From contig JAYKKT010000089.1 in assembly GCA_036023115.1 (NCBI GenBank), positions 9,019,501 through 9,083,500 on the forward strand: a stretch of 64,000 nucleotides of DNA, in the 5' to 3' direction. The notes below the pieces were generated by a model that made no database searches, was not told the origin of the DNA, and was given only the letters and a program-made list of their open reading frames with translations. This DNA is from Brasenia schreberi (Eukaryota > Streptophyta > Magnoliopsida > Nymphaeales > Cabombaceae). Both the position numbers and the translations under genes were made by a program. Shown here one piece after another: positions 11,868 through 24,493 of this stretch; the first letter of the stretch is position 1, and each line of letters opens with the position of its first letter.

Positions 11868-12225
11868 TAAACTAGACATGGCCTGGTCCCGAGTAAATTG
11901 GGACAGCGGTTTGAGATTCCCAAATCGGGTTCGCCAAGAACCTTGAACCATAACCGAACTGGATTCTATCCGGTTTCAGTTATGGTTAACAACTACTGGT
12001 TCTAGATACTGTTACAGTTTGAACCGAAACCCAAAGCACAAAAAAAGTTTAAAAAACCAGAAAAATAAACTTATAAATCCGAACTGGAACTGGCAGATTG
12101 AACGACCTATCTTGGTTCCGATTCCATTGGAGGAGGGACCGTGTTAAAGAACTAGGGAGGTTCCCAGTTCAATTACAGTTCTAGGTCTAGTAGGTCTGTT
12201 TCAGTTTCGGTCAGTCTTTGACCCG
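11868..12225. repeat. GGAACC/GGTTC-rich degenerate repeat
   Basis: It opens with gacatggcctggtcccg and contains many ggttc/gaacc words (for example cgaactggaactggcag). It is the same compositional family as at 30084-30362 and 41476-41725, which also open with catggccggtt or atggccggttt. Confidence 0.5.
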
Positions 12226-12311
12226 GTTTGCTTCAAATTCAAACCATTGCCCGGTTGCTAACTGGCCATGTTTAGTTCAATCTACGCCCAACAGTAAGAC
12301 ATTTCTGATTT

Positions 12312-12418
12312 TACATCGACGTAGAAACTTTTATACGAAAATTTTTACATCAAAGAAGAAACTTGTATACGAAAATTTTTACATCGATGTAGAAACTTGT
12401 ATACGAAAAACAGTGGCA
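12312..12418 (+). repeat. 34-bp tandem repeat, three copies
   Basis: Three consecutive units of about 34 bp, each of the form acatcgatgtagaaac followed by ttgtatacgaaaatttt with a few substitutions. Each unit contains the short palindrome catcgatg (or a worn version) and tatac. Such sub-terminal repeats are typical of CACTA-type transposon ends, but I could not find a CACTA terminus next to them. Confidence 0.8.
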
Positions 12419-13159
12419 TCCCCACGTATAGACTCTTGGAGATGAAACTATTCTCTTCTTGCCATGAAAAATTAAGCATCTTGAGCTTGAGTAGTACTAG
12501 ATGGTTGACCCCCTAAATATCCTTGCATTGCACCTAGATTTAAGATGAAAATAATTTGAACAATGACCATGTGTAACCATGTTTCTAAGGCCAACATGAT
12601 AAAAAAAACTTTTATGGTTGACATCGATGCACAAATTCCTTTTTTCTATATTTTCAGAGAGAGAGAGAGAGGATAAATTGTTATATGATCTATTTGAACC
12701 TACCACAGGTATGCGAATCATGCATAATTATTTTCGTATTGGAAGAGTAGCTGCATGGTTGGATAGAAAAATGTTTACATTGTAGTTTTTTATTACAGTG
12801 GAGCGGCGTTGTGGGCTTCGGTTCGCTTGCCACGGTCTCGTCAAGGAGATTTTACAGAAGAAGAAAACCAGAGAGAGACAGCACACACACTCAGTCTGTA
12901 ATTTCTTCGTGATTCTATGTCTCTCTTTCAGTTTCATCCTCATTTTATTTACCTTCATCGGATACATTTTCAGCTAAGAAAGACTGCTCTTTGATGCACT
13001 AGCTCTTACTTTAATTTTATAAATGATAGCTAATAAATTTTATTGAAAACATTTTGTTTGATATCAGCAAGTGGTTCATGGAATATGAAAGGAGGTCCTC
13101 CTTCCGTATTCTAAGGCTATTAACAACTAGGTACGTTGTTGAATATCAATTTTTTTTGT
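12419..13159. other. Intergenic stretch without supported gene
   Basis: A GA run (about 12655-12672) and a GA/CA-rich patch at 12868-12895 are the only notable features. No gene was recognised. Confidence 0.4.
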
Positions 13160-13167
13160 GCACAATC

Positions 13168-13328
13168 GAGCGACAGATCTACATTGAGTCGAGGTGGGGC
13201 GTTTGATCCACCCAAAATTTTGAGATCAGCTTAAATTCTATAGCCCATAGTGGGATCCATGGGCTATAATATATAATTCGCCCCACTCGAAACTGTTCAC
13301 CCGAAAAGAATTTCTAGATCTGCCACTG
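13168..13328 (-). mobile_element. MITE (CAGTGGCGGATCTAG family) with 8-bp target-site duplication
   Basis: The element is 161 bp, with ends gagcgacagatcta and tagatctgccactg, which are imperfect inverted repeats of the family terminus CAGTGGCGGATCTA. It is flanked by an exact 8-bp direct repeat GCACAATC (13160-13167 and 13329-13336). Terminal inverted repeats, small size, no ORF and an 8-bp duplication fit a non-autonomous hAT element. Relatives are at 31135, 36057, 36464 and 37930. Confidence 0.75.
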
Positions 13329-13737
13329 GCACAATCCCATCTTTTTAGAACGAGTTGAAGGGGCAGGCATTTGGATCAGCACTTAAATATACTAGCGTCA
13401 CTCAATGAGCTTGCAATTGTGCTGAAGCTCGACTCATTTAGTTCTATAAAGGAAAAGAGCTTAAACAAGTCAAATACGACCTAGTTCAAGCAGTATGTTT
13501 AAATTTTAAAGGGAAAAAAGATAATATACATTTGTCAGTGATAAAAAAGATGGCCTCCAATAAGAAAAGGGCTTCAAAATATGTAAATAACATTTATAGC
13601 ATTTCTAATTACAATTTTAAAAAAACGTTTAAAACTTATAAAGATGGATATTTAGCATTTTGTCTATTGATTCCTTTTAGGGGAAATTGCTCTTTTGTTT
13701 TTTTAGAGAGAGCCACTGATGTCCTGCCTAGACATGA

Positions 13738-13870
13738 CCTATAAAACCGGAACCCAACCGTCCATAAACCTGCAGAAACAGAACTGGTTAAATCGGTCCT
13801 GGAACTGTAACCAGTGCCAAGGATCTCTCAGTTTGATTACTGTTCAAGGTTTTTGAAAACTGGTAGTTTC
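13738..13870. repeat. GGAACC/GGTTC-rich degenerate repeat
   Basis: A short stretch with ccggaaccc, cagaactgg and cctggaactg words, similar in character to the other GGAACC repeats in the window. Confidence 0.4.
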
Positions 13871-14826
13871 AAACCGTGTAATTTTAAATATATTTTTTGA
13901 AAACCTTAAGACGCTCCCAAAGGGTGTCTTCATTCGTTTGTATTTTAAGCCTCATATTTCAAAAAGAAGCACTTTAAATAAATTTTGTGAAATACTTTAT
14001 CACAAACATTAACTCAATTACAGGTGTTTGCTATTGTCTCACGGTTCTGAAATCGAAACCGGAACTGGACATCCTATGCTGGTCATAAACCATCCAATTG
14101 GGTGTCCTGGGTTCGATACTGGGCTGTATATATCTGGTAGCTGCCAATAGAAAAGCCACCAGCTGCCATCGGCCCAGTTTTTTTTTTTTTTTGGTATTGT
14201 TCAACATGGATCTGAACATAATTATCAGATCCAAAGAGAATATGCATCTGACCCGGTGAGTTTTACCTGAGGAAACATGAGCATCTCCAATCGGATACTT
14301 GGACCGATCACATGAGTCCAGAATCAGATCCAATACGGCCTGTACAAATAAGAAACATGATCTAGTAGAGTTTGAATCATACATCAAACATCCAACATCA
14401 GCCTGGCATTATAAAAGACACAAATTTTGGGACACGAACACCTCTAGGAATGCAAATCGTGTCTATCTAAACTAGCATGAAAAATTGGGTTGTATTCTGG
14501 TTGACCTGTTCCCAAAATGAACCCGAAATATTCCAGAACACAAATTTGTGATGGCAATATAGCAGCACTCCGCACACGACGAGGAGTCGTAGTGTTGATG
14601 TCCACCCAAAGTAACACTAAGAAAATTGGATCTTGTTTGATAGACCCGTTTATGACGCTAACACGGAATGACGTGAAACAAGCACGACCTGTAACACGAA
14701 ATTGCCACCCATATGGTGCCCCTCCATCCGGAAATGGATCCACATGAGAAGACGGATCCGTCACTAGGTCTACCTGTCAAATACAGCCCGACCCATTAAC
14801 TAGACTGCTCCTTCATTGGCAACTTC
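13871..14826. other. Intergenic DNA upstream of the URI gene
   Basis: No gene was recognised. The last part (14700-14826) probably holds the URI promoter, but no clear TATA box is visible. Confidence 0.35.
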
Positions 14827-14846
14827 AGAGAGAGAGAGAGAGAAAG
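14827..14846 (+). promoter_or_regulatory. GA-repeat tract next to the URI start
   Basis: An (AG)n run ends within a few bases of the start codon, so it lies in the short 5' leader. GA/CT repeats in plant leaders can bind BBR/BPC proteins; that role is inferred here. Confidence 0.4.
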
Positions 14847-14849
14847 AGA

Positions 14850-17828
14850 ATGGAAGGAAGGGGGGAGCGGAGGAAGGGGTCGGCGACTCCCTTAACTTCG
14901 TTATTCCCCGCGGAAGAGGCTAAAAAAGCCGCTCAGAAGGTTAACGACTCCATTGTCGAGCGCCACAAGGAGCTGGACCAACTCAACGCCTTTACTGCAG
15001 ACAACAACGCCCTCAAAAAGCTTGTCCAGAGCCTTCCCGACGAGCTCTCCCACGATATAATGGTACTATTCTTCTACCCTCTCACCTATGTCCTCTCTTT
15101 TTGAGTGTAGGTGACAGATTTCACTGTGTTTCGATTCTTTTAGGTACCGTTTGGGAAGGCAGCATTCTTTCCGGGGAAAATGATTCACACCAACGAATTC
15201 CTGGTACTTTTTTAATCGTTGTCTTTTGGTCCTTGAGTTATTAGTTATCACTTGGGTTTTCGAAGTTTGTATTCTATGATTCTCTTCTATGCGTTGAATA
15301 GTTGTGACGTCCTTTCGATTCCACTAAAGAGAAGAATCGGATTCTTTGGAGATTTAGAGTTTTTCTTTGCTTCTTTCTATGCGCAAATGTAGTTTAAAAT
15401 ATTTGCCACCGATTTTTAATCCAACTCGAGAGAAGATTGAGAGTTACGAAACGAATTATAGGTATGAGTTGTTGGTAGTCGTTTGTTCATGAAATCGCTT
15501 GGAACTTTTAAGTTTTGGTTGCAATTTTTCCTGTACATAGCTGCGTCTTTTAGTAGTTGCAACCATTGGTAAATCGCACTAGAGAAAAGAAAGGGAGTTA
15601 TGAAAGGAAGATAATATTTTCACATCAATGTGGCCTTTTGTTTCTATGTTGGATCCCAGTTTTCTTCATATGAAGATTTCTCTTTGCTTATTGAGGATGT
15701 TGGTAGGTACTTCTTGGAGAAGGATATTATGCAGAGCGCACATCAAAACAGACTGTAGAGATACTACAAAGGAGGGGAAAAGCCTTATCTTCTAAAGTAG
15801 AGGCTTTAAAGTCTACAATAATGGATCTTCAAGCTGAGGCTTCATTCTTCAATTATACTGCTGCTGAAGCTGCTGTGAGTTTTTCAAACTATTTATTGCA
15901 TTTAAAAAATAAGTGCCCCTTCCTCTCTAATGATCTTATTTATAGTATCCTCAGGACGTCCAGTATGTAATGAACATAGTACCATGTGATTTTTCATATT
16001 TTCTTCTCTGTTCAAGCATTTTTTTGTTGTATTTCTCTTTGAATTTTAGATCCTGTAGGTTACCCTTTGATTGGATCTTCTTGCTAATGTAGATGATGAT
16101 CCATGTTGACTTCACATGATTCAGGCGAAATCTACTTTTTATCCTGTACTTTATGCAATTAGATTTCCTAATGCATGTTCTATATTCCATAAAGCCTATG
16201 AACTCTTTTCAAGCTGACAGTGTATTCTCCCTTAGTGCTACTTGACTGTTATGGGCTCTCACTTTGTATGAACTTCCAGAACGTAGCTGTTGGTTATAAG
16301 CTTGGTGGACTCCAATTGATTTCTCATGGCTTTGTTCTTTTGCAAGTTAATGCACTCCATTGTGGTATGAATGGGCTTACGTAGACTACGGTTATTTTAT
16401 CTTACTTGCACAAAGTGTTGGTTGCATGTATAAGATATTAAAGTGTGTACTTTGATATGCCTCACTTGTTAGACATTTAACCCCATAAGGGGACTTATCG
16501 TGATATGGTAATTACACTTTTTATACAGGGGTATAAATACCCACCACCTTTTGTGATAAGAATTGGAATGAACTTGATTTCGGAGACCTTCACCCTTGAA
16601 GTGAAGAAACTCTCTCCCTCTCTCTGTATATGCACACACATGGTCTGCTACTGAACTCCTGAAGATACAACATTTATCTTCCTAGCTACATTATTGCGTT
16701 GATATCCATTTTCTCTTGGTTTTATAATAGGAGGGCCTCGTAGAAATAAGGGAAGAATACAATGAAGAGCTTCCTGAGAAAAGCTTCGAGTCAGGCAGGT
16801 ATTCGTTCCAAAAGTTTTGTTTTTGTTCATTTTATATTAGTTGATTTTTCAACAACTATGAATGTTTTTCTGTGATTTTCCTTTTTATCTTTCCTATATA
16901 GCTTCTTTTGGAGTACCAAAGAGTTGTGTCAAGAACTTGGAGTGTCCGCATTGGTTAAGCAAGAATCAGTTCATGGTACTGTTAATTTTATTGAGAGAAT
17001 CACTAAAGGATTCAAGATTGCAAAATTTGAAGGCCAAGAAACACAAATCTTCAATCTATTTAAAATGTGTGTATTTTTGGAATGTTTTTTTTATGTTGAA
17101 TGCTTTTGGTACCCATGTAAAGAGGACGTTCCATTATTAGTTTTCTTATAAAGTGAACTGCCTTGCTTAAGGAGTATGAACTATTAGCTTGATATAATTT
17201 TATATACAGTAACTCTTTGAGCAACATTATGTATTCAAGTACTTCTAAAGCTCCTCATGTTTTTCACGAATTTATCAAAGAAAAGTGCTGTCATCTACCA
17301 AATGACAGTGGTGAATATATTTTGTCTATTGTGTTTGCTCAGGATATTCAAGCATTTGTGTTACTTTATCTCTTTGCTGTAAAAAATTATTTACTTTCCA
17401 AAAATTGTGAAGGAGGCTTTCTTTTGATTTTTGCAAGTCAAATAGATTTATTCTCAAAAATTTGAATAGCACTATCTCCACAAGTTTTTCATGTCCTGCA
17501 GATGAAAGAGAAACAAGAAACTGCTGCTTTAGGGAATAGCACATGGTGCTAAAAAACCGGCTTAGTAGCAACAAATGGGAAATATCTTTCTTTTCACAAA
17601 CTAGAAGAAAATTTTTCTTGTGAAAAAGAGAAAGTATCAGAAGAACAGTTAGCCTCTGACTACCTGCATTTTGCAATATGCACAGATGAGTTGATGGAAT
17701 CATGAGCAAAAGTGAACTTCCATGCTTCGTAGATTATGAGGTTCTTTTCTGTATACTGGTCATCTAAGTCGCAAGAGGGTGGGGTGCTGGATGCAAAAAA
17801 ATAAAAAATTATGGATGCAGGGACACAT

Positions 17829-17909
<81 letters not shown>

Positions 17910-20900
17910 TATAATTGATATTATCTCATAAATCTAAAAGAAAAGCTCAGTTTTCGAAGTCATTATTCACAAATAAATAGTGACCAATCAATATTCCATG
18001 AAGTGCTCTGGTGATATTGTGTTAAGCTATCGCTAATTCAATTTTTTTAGTTAAAATATATTTAAAATAGTTGGTCTTGAGTTCCACATCAAAAGTACTG
18101 AGTGTTGGAGTGTCCGATATGGGTGCAAACCATATTGGTAGTGTTTGTGTGACACAGCTAGACATGGGTGTTCCTTGTATTTTTCTATTTGCTAGACAAG
18201 TTACGTCCCTACTCTCTTTATTCCTTTCTTTTCAACTTTTCCTGTGGTGCATGTTGCTTTCCTGTTGCCTTCTTCTGACCTTTTTCTTTATAAGAAAACT
18301 AAAGCACTCATTTTCGATGTTGATATGTTTAAATTGCTGAATGTAATTCAGAGGTTTCAACATTGAAACAATTGCACCCATTTGAAGATGGAAAGGACAA
18401 GAAATCATCCCAGAGCGAAGACTTTGATACACTAATGGCAAGGTTAGATGAACTGGAGAAGGAAGAAGATCAGGCAGCAAGTTCAGAGGATGAAGATGCA
18501 AGCCCTGAAATTCCAGCAGCTGAGTCTCACTTGCAACAGGCCACTGAAAAGCGTTCTATCCATGATGGAAGTGTACCAGGAACTGAGGTACCTCCGTGAA
18601 GCTTTTGAGGTTGATATATACCACTTTGTGAATGGTATTATGCATAGAGAGTTTAAGATGATTGGTGGAGCAAGATTCTCCTTATAAAATTGTTTATAAT
18701 GCTAGATCTGGACGACCTAATAGGCTAATTCAATCCCCAAGGCTTTCTATTGAACCTGTAGATGGGTTAGGTACTGAGGGTTTCTCATCAAATGAGATCT
18801 AATTTTTTCTATATGAGCTGTTTGAAAGGCATTCAATTTTTGAACCTTATGTTGGACTCCTCACAGAGCCAATGAGTTGCATGCTTCCAATTTTAAACTC
18901 TCCATATCTTTAGAGGCCTTGCTTCCAAGTGCTGGAATTTTTTCTTCTAAATCATAATCAAATTTGTAAAACATATCACATGCATATGCACATTTTTCAT
19001 GCAATGCAAAGAAGCCAAAGATCACCAATCTGGTTGAGCAATAATTTTCATGAGTTTTTTCTCGCACAACTTAAACGTAACTGGTTTTATTGGAAAATCT
19101 CCAGAAAATTAGGGGATGTTGAAACAAATATGATGATTCATAAAAAGTAAGGAGCTTCCTATTCAGTTTAATAATCAAATTAGTATGAAATGATTGCAGC
19201 AATACTGTGACAAATGTTGTTCAAAACATGTGGTTTTTTAATATGCTTTTAATTTTGAGAAACTGTCCTTTAAGGATTTGATATAGAAAACATCACAACC
19301 TCTAGTCAGTATGGCATAAAGCATAAGCATGTATACATCTACTACGTTCATGCTTTCAAGCATATATTCCGTTACAGTGTCATTACTCTTTCACAAGCAT
19401 GTGTAACGATCTCTCATTTTATTGTGCAGCTTGGTAAATTGCAGCTTCAGTCTTTTGCGGAAGGTAAATGAAACTCATCAACAATGATACTAAGAATGTT
19501 CTGAAGGATGCTATTTCTCATTATTACCATCTTCATTTTCTTTTTCAGTCATATTGAGTCAATGACAACAATTTTCTTATCAACACTTGTGATCAAATAT
19601 GTACTTTTTGTTAATGCATGCTTTTAAACCATAAAGATTGTGCGCCTTTATATGAGTTGGACTTTTACTGGTTTTTTGTTATAATCCATTCTAATGGTTT
19701 AATTTTTTCAGTTTCTTTTCATTTTTGTCTTGCATGGAAACACATTAATGACAGCATGTTCTGATGATACTTTATAAATTGTTGCGCTCGAAGTTCCGAA
19801 CAGATGCTATTTTCTTGAAATTATTATCCATGTTTATACATTTAAATGTTTGAACTATAAATGAAGGGATTAACTTCCATTTCCAGTAATTATATAGAAA
19901 GCTCCTTGTGTACAGTGTACTAATTAGTTTTCCTTGTTACGATCTCATCATTAGAATAATTGCTCTCTTCAGGTGAACCATCTGAAAGAAATCCTAGAGC
20001 ACTTAACACTGAGAATTTTGAGGAAAAGAAGAATGTGGCCTCTCATAAACCTAAGGAGAAATCTCATGTGACATTTGCATCACAAAGTGAGGTATCATAA
20101 CTTTGCTGCCAATTGGCATTGCAAAATATTTTGCTATAACGGATGAAGTTCTATATCATTGTACCGCTTTGTATATAGTACTGAGAAGGTATTTTTGCAG
20201 TTTTAAAAAATTCATTTCTTAAGGTTGGAATGCTTAAAATTAGAGCTCTGCATGGTATTATTAATCTGGTTTCTCGAATCACTTGCATCCCTGCTTGGAA
20301 TTGCAAAAGGTTCCACGAAGAATTTTTGTTTCATGTCACTGCAACACATGAGAGAGTAATGCTGAGTGCACATATTTGACATGCAAGTTCTCATTATCTT
20401 GGTGGGAGGTCTATGAGGTTATGGCTGTCTGCTTCACAACATGGTAAAGTTGAGAAGCAAAGGTTCGAGGATCAGTATGTTAGTGTGAATAGCCTATATT
20501 TTATGATCATACAGTGACAAGTGACATTCCAAAAGCATGTCAATCAACTATTGATCTTGAATGGACTTCCTTGAGTCTGGCTGTTAGAGCATTCCTTTGA
20601 GATGGCAGATTACTGATTCAAATCCAATAGTAGGTACAGTAGAAAACCTTGACTGACAATGCACAGCGAGGATGAACTTCGAAGGGTGTGACAAGCTGTC
20701 ATTGCTTCCTCTCGTGGCCCCTACCAACGGATATCATATGGCACCCCACTGTATGGTCAAGTGATGTTTCCATGTTGATGGTCGGCTGCATTGTGCTTCA
20801 AGTGCTAAACTATCTCAGCAAAGGACTATGTGCTGCTCTAGGCTTATGGGTTAACATCGTTACATGTGGACCATATACTCGTTTGAAATTGCTACGAGAA

Positions 20901-21994
20901 GATGCTTTATGAAAGTTCTTTTTCATAATCTGCATTGCGATGTTTAGTTACTGAGATTTGCATTCAAGACTGGAAATGTTAGATGGTTACTCTGCTCTGC
21001 TACTGTTTTATAGAAGGGAATGAAAGGTTGATTAGTTGGATATTCTTTTCGTTCTTGATCATCCTTAGGTAATCCATTTCATCATGAGTTCGAAGATGGA
21101 TCATTGAGAAGTTTATAATTAAGGCATGCAGTGGGTACATTTATGTGCTCCTTATTTTAAATTTAGAGTTTGATGCATTTTGTTTTAAATGAATCTAATA
21201 TATATGGGCACTCTAGGCTACTATAACTACTAAGTGAATAATGGTTTGTTGAAGACCAATATAGGAAATGAGTATATTCTGTCCAGCGGATATCAGGTAA
21301 GAGAAGTTTGGGATGAGAAAGATGTTTCTTTTAGATTTCAGTTTCAGTATCCACAGGTTTTTCCTCTCCTTTTTCTTACTCAACATTTTTATACATTCTG
21401 AGAAATTTTTAATGGTTTTCCAGGTCCCAGATGCTGCTCCTAGGGATCATTTGGAGAGATTTGGATCTTCACGTACTCGGAAGGCATGTCTTTTTGCAAA
21501 CAATTTTCAACCGAGTTACAGCTGGTGTCTAGTAGTAAGAATGGCCTATATGCATGCGCGCCCCTGTGCACACAAACAACAACTATTGTGCCTAGTATTC
21601 AGAAACACAGAAGCATGAACGCACGCACACACTCACACACAATCTGTTTCTCAATTTCTGACGGACTGAATCACCTGTCTGGCATTAAGAATGATTGACG
21701 AATGTATGGGTATAACAGTTGAACTGTTCTACTTGTTTGAACCTGTGTGTTTTTTATCTGGTCAGGCATTCACTGGATCTGTCATTGAGCGAGGCTATGA
21801 CATACAGTCAGGGCCTGCAGCCCCACAGTCAGGATCCTCGCAGGTATTGATGCTAATTAAGTTATATATGGTCCTTAGCTTTTCTTAAATTAACCCCTCT
21901 AAAATTATACATATGCTGGGTACAGGAAGGATCGGCTTCAACATCATCCTCAAAGCCAGTTTCAAGATTCAAGATGCAGAGAGCAAATCGATGA
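14850..21994 (+). CDS. URI: URI-type unconventional prefoldin (RPB5 interactor), ten exons
   Basis: URI is a prefoldin-like chaperone subunit of the R2TP/URI complex involved in RNA polymerase assembly. Proposed exons are 14850-15062, 15144-15203, 15707-15874, 16731-16794, 18352-18587, 19430-19463, 19973-20091, 21424-21483, 21766-21843 and 21926-21994. They keep phase throughout and give 366 residues. The alpha-prefoldin domain runs from about 15 to 168: a first coiled coil (SLFPAEEAKKAAQKV), the beta-hairpin segment VPFGKAAFFPG...TNEFL (72-91) and VLLGEGYYAERTS (92-104), then the second coiled coil ending EGLVEIREEY. An acidic middle follows with the signature TLMARLDELEKEE. The C-terminus has the conserved AFTGSVIERGYD (from 319) and KPVSRFKMQRA near the end. 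Introns 4 and 8 appear to start with GC instead of GT. Intron 4 (1,557 bp) carries foreign exon-like blocks. The joins are inferred, not checked against a transcript. Confidence 0.85.
16902..17705 (+). pseudogene. Exon-structured fragment of an unidentified gene inside URI intron 4
   Basis: Three protein-like blocks lie in order: 16902-17066 (with ELGVSALVKQESVHGTV and NFIERITKGFKIAKFEGQ), 17210-17342 (with APHVFHEFIKEKC and NDSGEYILSIVFAQ) and 17502-17705 (with KTGLVATNGKYLSFHKLEE and ASDYLHFAICTDELME). Blocks 1 and 2 are joined by a GT...AG gap that keeps the reading frame; block 2 ends CAG followed by GA where GT would be needed; block 3 follows a good acceptor but has an internal TAA. The peptides look like real, conserved protein, but I do not recognise the family and they do not resemble URI. 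Because the introns are retained, this looks like a DNA-level duplication or capture. An alternative is that block 1 is an alternative URI exon, since its phase also fits a GT donor at the end of URI exon 4. Confidence 0.5.
17830..17913. repeat. (TA)n microsatellite
   Basis: A long TA run of about 80 bp within URI intron 4, just downstream of the foreign exon blocks. Confidence 0.95.
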
Positions 21995-22391
21995 TCTATT
22001 GGTTGAAGATACAATGCTAAAATATTTATCCAAATTCCTGTGACCTGCTTTGTATGTTAATCCTGAATGAGGTCCATGTCCGCATCCCCGGGACACTGTC
22101 CTTGTCCTCGTCCTTCACCAAAAAATATTGTTTTTGCAGTACAGATATAAAGTATTCTATCAAAAACTCTTGCAAGGTGGTGTGCACGGTGTTTGGAGGA
22201 AAAATAGACCTCTAATGAGAGTCAATTTTTTGTACTGAGCTGAAAATCATGAATGAGGTGCACTATTTCATTGGCTTCAAATGAGTGTTATTGAGCGTGC
22301 CGTAATCTCTCTCACTCAAATTGGTTCCGAGACGCCATTTTGGTGGCATGCCTGGCTAACATTCATCGACGTGCAGTTTGACTTGTGACAC

Positions 22392-22408
22392 GAACAGCAC
22401 ACGTTCTA
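22392..22408. repeat. Target-site duplication of the full-length LINE (3' side)
   Basis: gaacagcacacgttcta is repeated exactly at 25668-25684, flanking the LINE. A 17-bp duplication is typical of target-primed reverse transcription. Confidence 0.9.
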
Positions 22409-22471
22409 CAAACAACAACAACTAAGCCTTTTCCCATACTAGACGGGGTCAGCTACATGGATTCTTTGTTT

Positions 22472-23874
22472 TCACAGATCTCTATCGTGTGCCATGTTAG
22501 CAGTTAACTCCCAATAAGCTAGATCATTCTTTATTGTTTCTTTCCAACACTTTTGTGGTTGTCCTCTACCTCTTTTAATACTTTCTAAATTTAGGTTTTC
22601 TAACCTTCTTACAGGTTCTTCTTTTGATCTTCTTTCTATATGTCCAAACCATCTTAAACGATGTTCTCTCATTTTATCCTCTATTGGTGTCACTCCTAAT
22701 TTGTTTCTAATAACCTCATTATGTATACGGTCTTTTCTTGTATGACCACTCATCCATCTCAACATCTTCATTTTTGTCACAGACATCTTTTGTACATGTT
22801 GATGATTAACTACCCAACACTCAGAACCATAAAACATGGCAGGCCTAACTGCTGCTCTATAATATTTACCTTTTAATTTTAATGGTATCTTCTTGTCACA
22901 AAGAATACCTGATGCTCCTCTCCATTTTAACCAACCAGCATTAATTCTATGTGTAACATCTCCATCAATTCTTTCATCACTTTGAAAAATTGACCCTAGG
23001 TATTTAAAACTTTCCTTTTGGGGAATGCAATGTGTGCCAATTTTAATTTCTATGTCCTCTGAAGTAGCCAAATGATCAAACTTACATTCCATATATTCTG
23101 TCTTTGTTCTACTAAGTCGGAGGCCTTTGTTTTCTAATGTTTCTCTCCATAGTTCCAATTTTCTATTAACTTTTTCCTTAGACTCCTCCACTAATACAAT
23201 GTCATCTGCAAATAACATACACCAAGGTACTTCATCTTGAATATGTTTTGTTAACTCATCCATCACCATTATAAATAAGTATGGACTTAAAGTTGATCCT
23301 TGATGTAACCCAATATTAACTTCAAAGAAGTCTGTCGTTCCTTCATGAGTCCTCACACATGTTTTTGCACCATCATACATGTCTCTATAAGGTTAATATA
23401 TGTCAATGGGATACCTCTTTTTTCCAAAGTTCTCCAAAGAACCTCCCTCGGTACCCTATCATAAGCTTTTTCTAGATCAATAAATATCATGTGAAGGTCT
23501 TTTTTTTTAGCTCTAAAATGTTCCATAAGACGTCTCAAAAGGTGAATCGCTTCAATAGTAGATCTACCAGGCATAAATCCAAATTGGTTCTCTGTTGTAC
23601 TTGATACTTGTCTTAACCTACGTTCAATAATTCTTTCCCATAATTTCATAGTATGACTCATTAACTTGATACCTCGATAATTCACACAATTTTGAATGTC
23701 TCCCTTGTTTTTATATATGGGTATAAGTGTACTTGCTCTCCATTCCTCGGGCATCTTTTGGTTTTTCCATATTTCATTAAATAGTCTTGTGAGCCAAGTG
23801 ATTCCTATTTCTCCTAGTATTTTCCAAACTTCTATAGGAATATTATCTGGTCCTACCGATTTACCACTCTTCAT
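22472..23874 (-). pseudogene. LINE reverse transcriptase, frameshifted
   Basis: Two overlapping frames together encode the RT. The first (23874-23353) has [38 protein letters not shown] and [16 protein letters not shown]. The second (23380-22472) has LHQGSTLSPYLF, the catalytic FADDIVLV, KYLGSIFQ and the C-terminal RLRWFGHIERR and GQPQKCWK. The frame changes at about 23378 through loss of one base next to DMYDGAKTC. The final stop at 22472 replaces a tryptophan before KQRIHVADPV. Plant gene catalogues often mislabel such sequences as craniofacial development protein 2-like or LINE-1 proteins. Confidence 0.9.
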
Positions 23875-23998
23875 ATGTTTAAGAGCCTCTTTGACTTCTA
23901 TAGAAATTGTGGTTTATATACTTTTCTGACTTGGCTAAATCTCCTAAACTAATACTAACATCTTTATTTTCATTAAAAAGATTATAAAAATAGTTTTT

Positions 23999-24406
23999 CT
24001 ATCTATTTCTTATATCATCATTTGCCACTAGAATTTTTTCATCCTCGTCTTTTATGCATCTAACATAATTAAGATCTTTAGTTTTCTTATCTCTAGCCCT
24101 AGCTATCCTAAAAATGTCTCTTTCACCCTCTTTTGAGTTGAGTTTTTTATATAAGTCCTCCCAAATCTTAGCTTTTGCTTCACTAACGGCCTTTTTTGCT
24201 TCCTTCTTTGCTTTCTTATAAGCTTCTAAAGTTTCACTAGTTTTCTTAGCATAATGTAATTTGTAACATGCCCTCTTTGCCTTGATTTTGTTTTGTACTA
24301 CTTCACTCCACCACCAAGCTTCTTTTTGTGCCGGTACACCTCCCTTAGATACCCCTAACACATCTTTCGCCACTTTCCTAATATGTATAGCCATATTGTT
24401 CCACAT
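23999..24406 (-). pseudogene. LINE connector between endonuclease and RT
   Basis: A lysine- and alanine-rich region (ACYKLHYAKKTSETLEAYKK, KEAKKAVSEAKAKIWEDLYK) in the same frame as the endonuclease, from which it is separated by a TGA replacing a tryptophan (around 24495). It ends at a TAG that again replaces a tryptophan before KNYFYNLFNE. The RT begins in another frame after a further small deletion near 23895. Confidence 0.8.
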
Positions 24407-24493
24407 ATCAGAGGGTGTGCCAACATAATTCCAAACATCTCCTTGAAGGACTTTTTGTTTAAATATATCTTCTTTCTCACTTTTGAGGTTCCA

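Noticed and set aside
12312..12418. CRISPR-like array
   Set aside because: The units are contiguous without spacers and the genome is a plant nuclear one.
16795..16800. GT donor at 16799 for URI exon 4
   Set aside because: Joining from 16798 to the acceptor at 18352 gives a stop after about a dozen codons; the GC donor at 16795 restores the expected acidic URI middle region. It remains possible as an alternative splice to 16902.
20575..20700. SINE-like tRNA head in URI intron 7
   Set aside because: gtctggctgttagagcattc and tgattcaaatcca resemble boxes A and B, but no second copy, tail or duplication was found.
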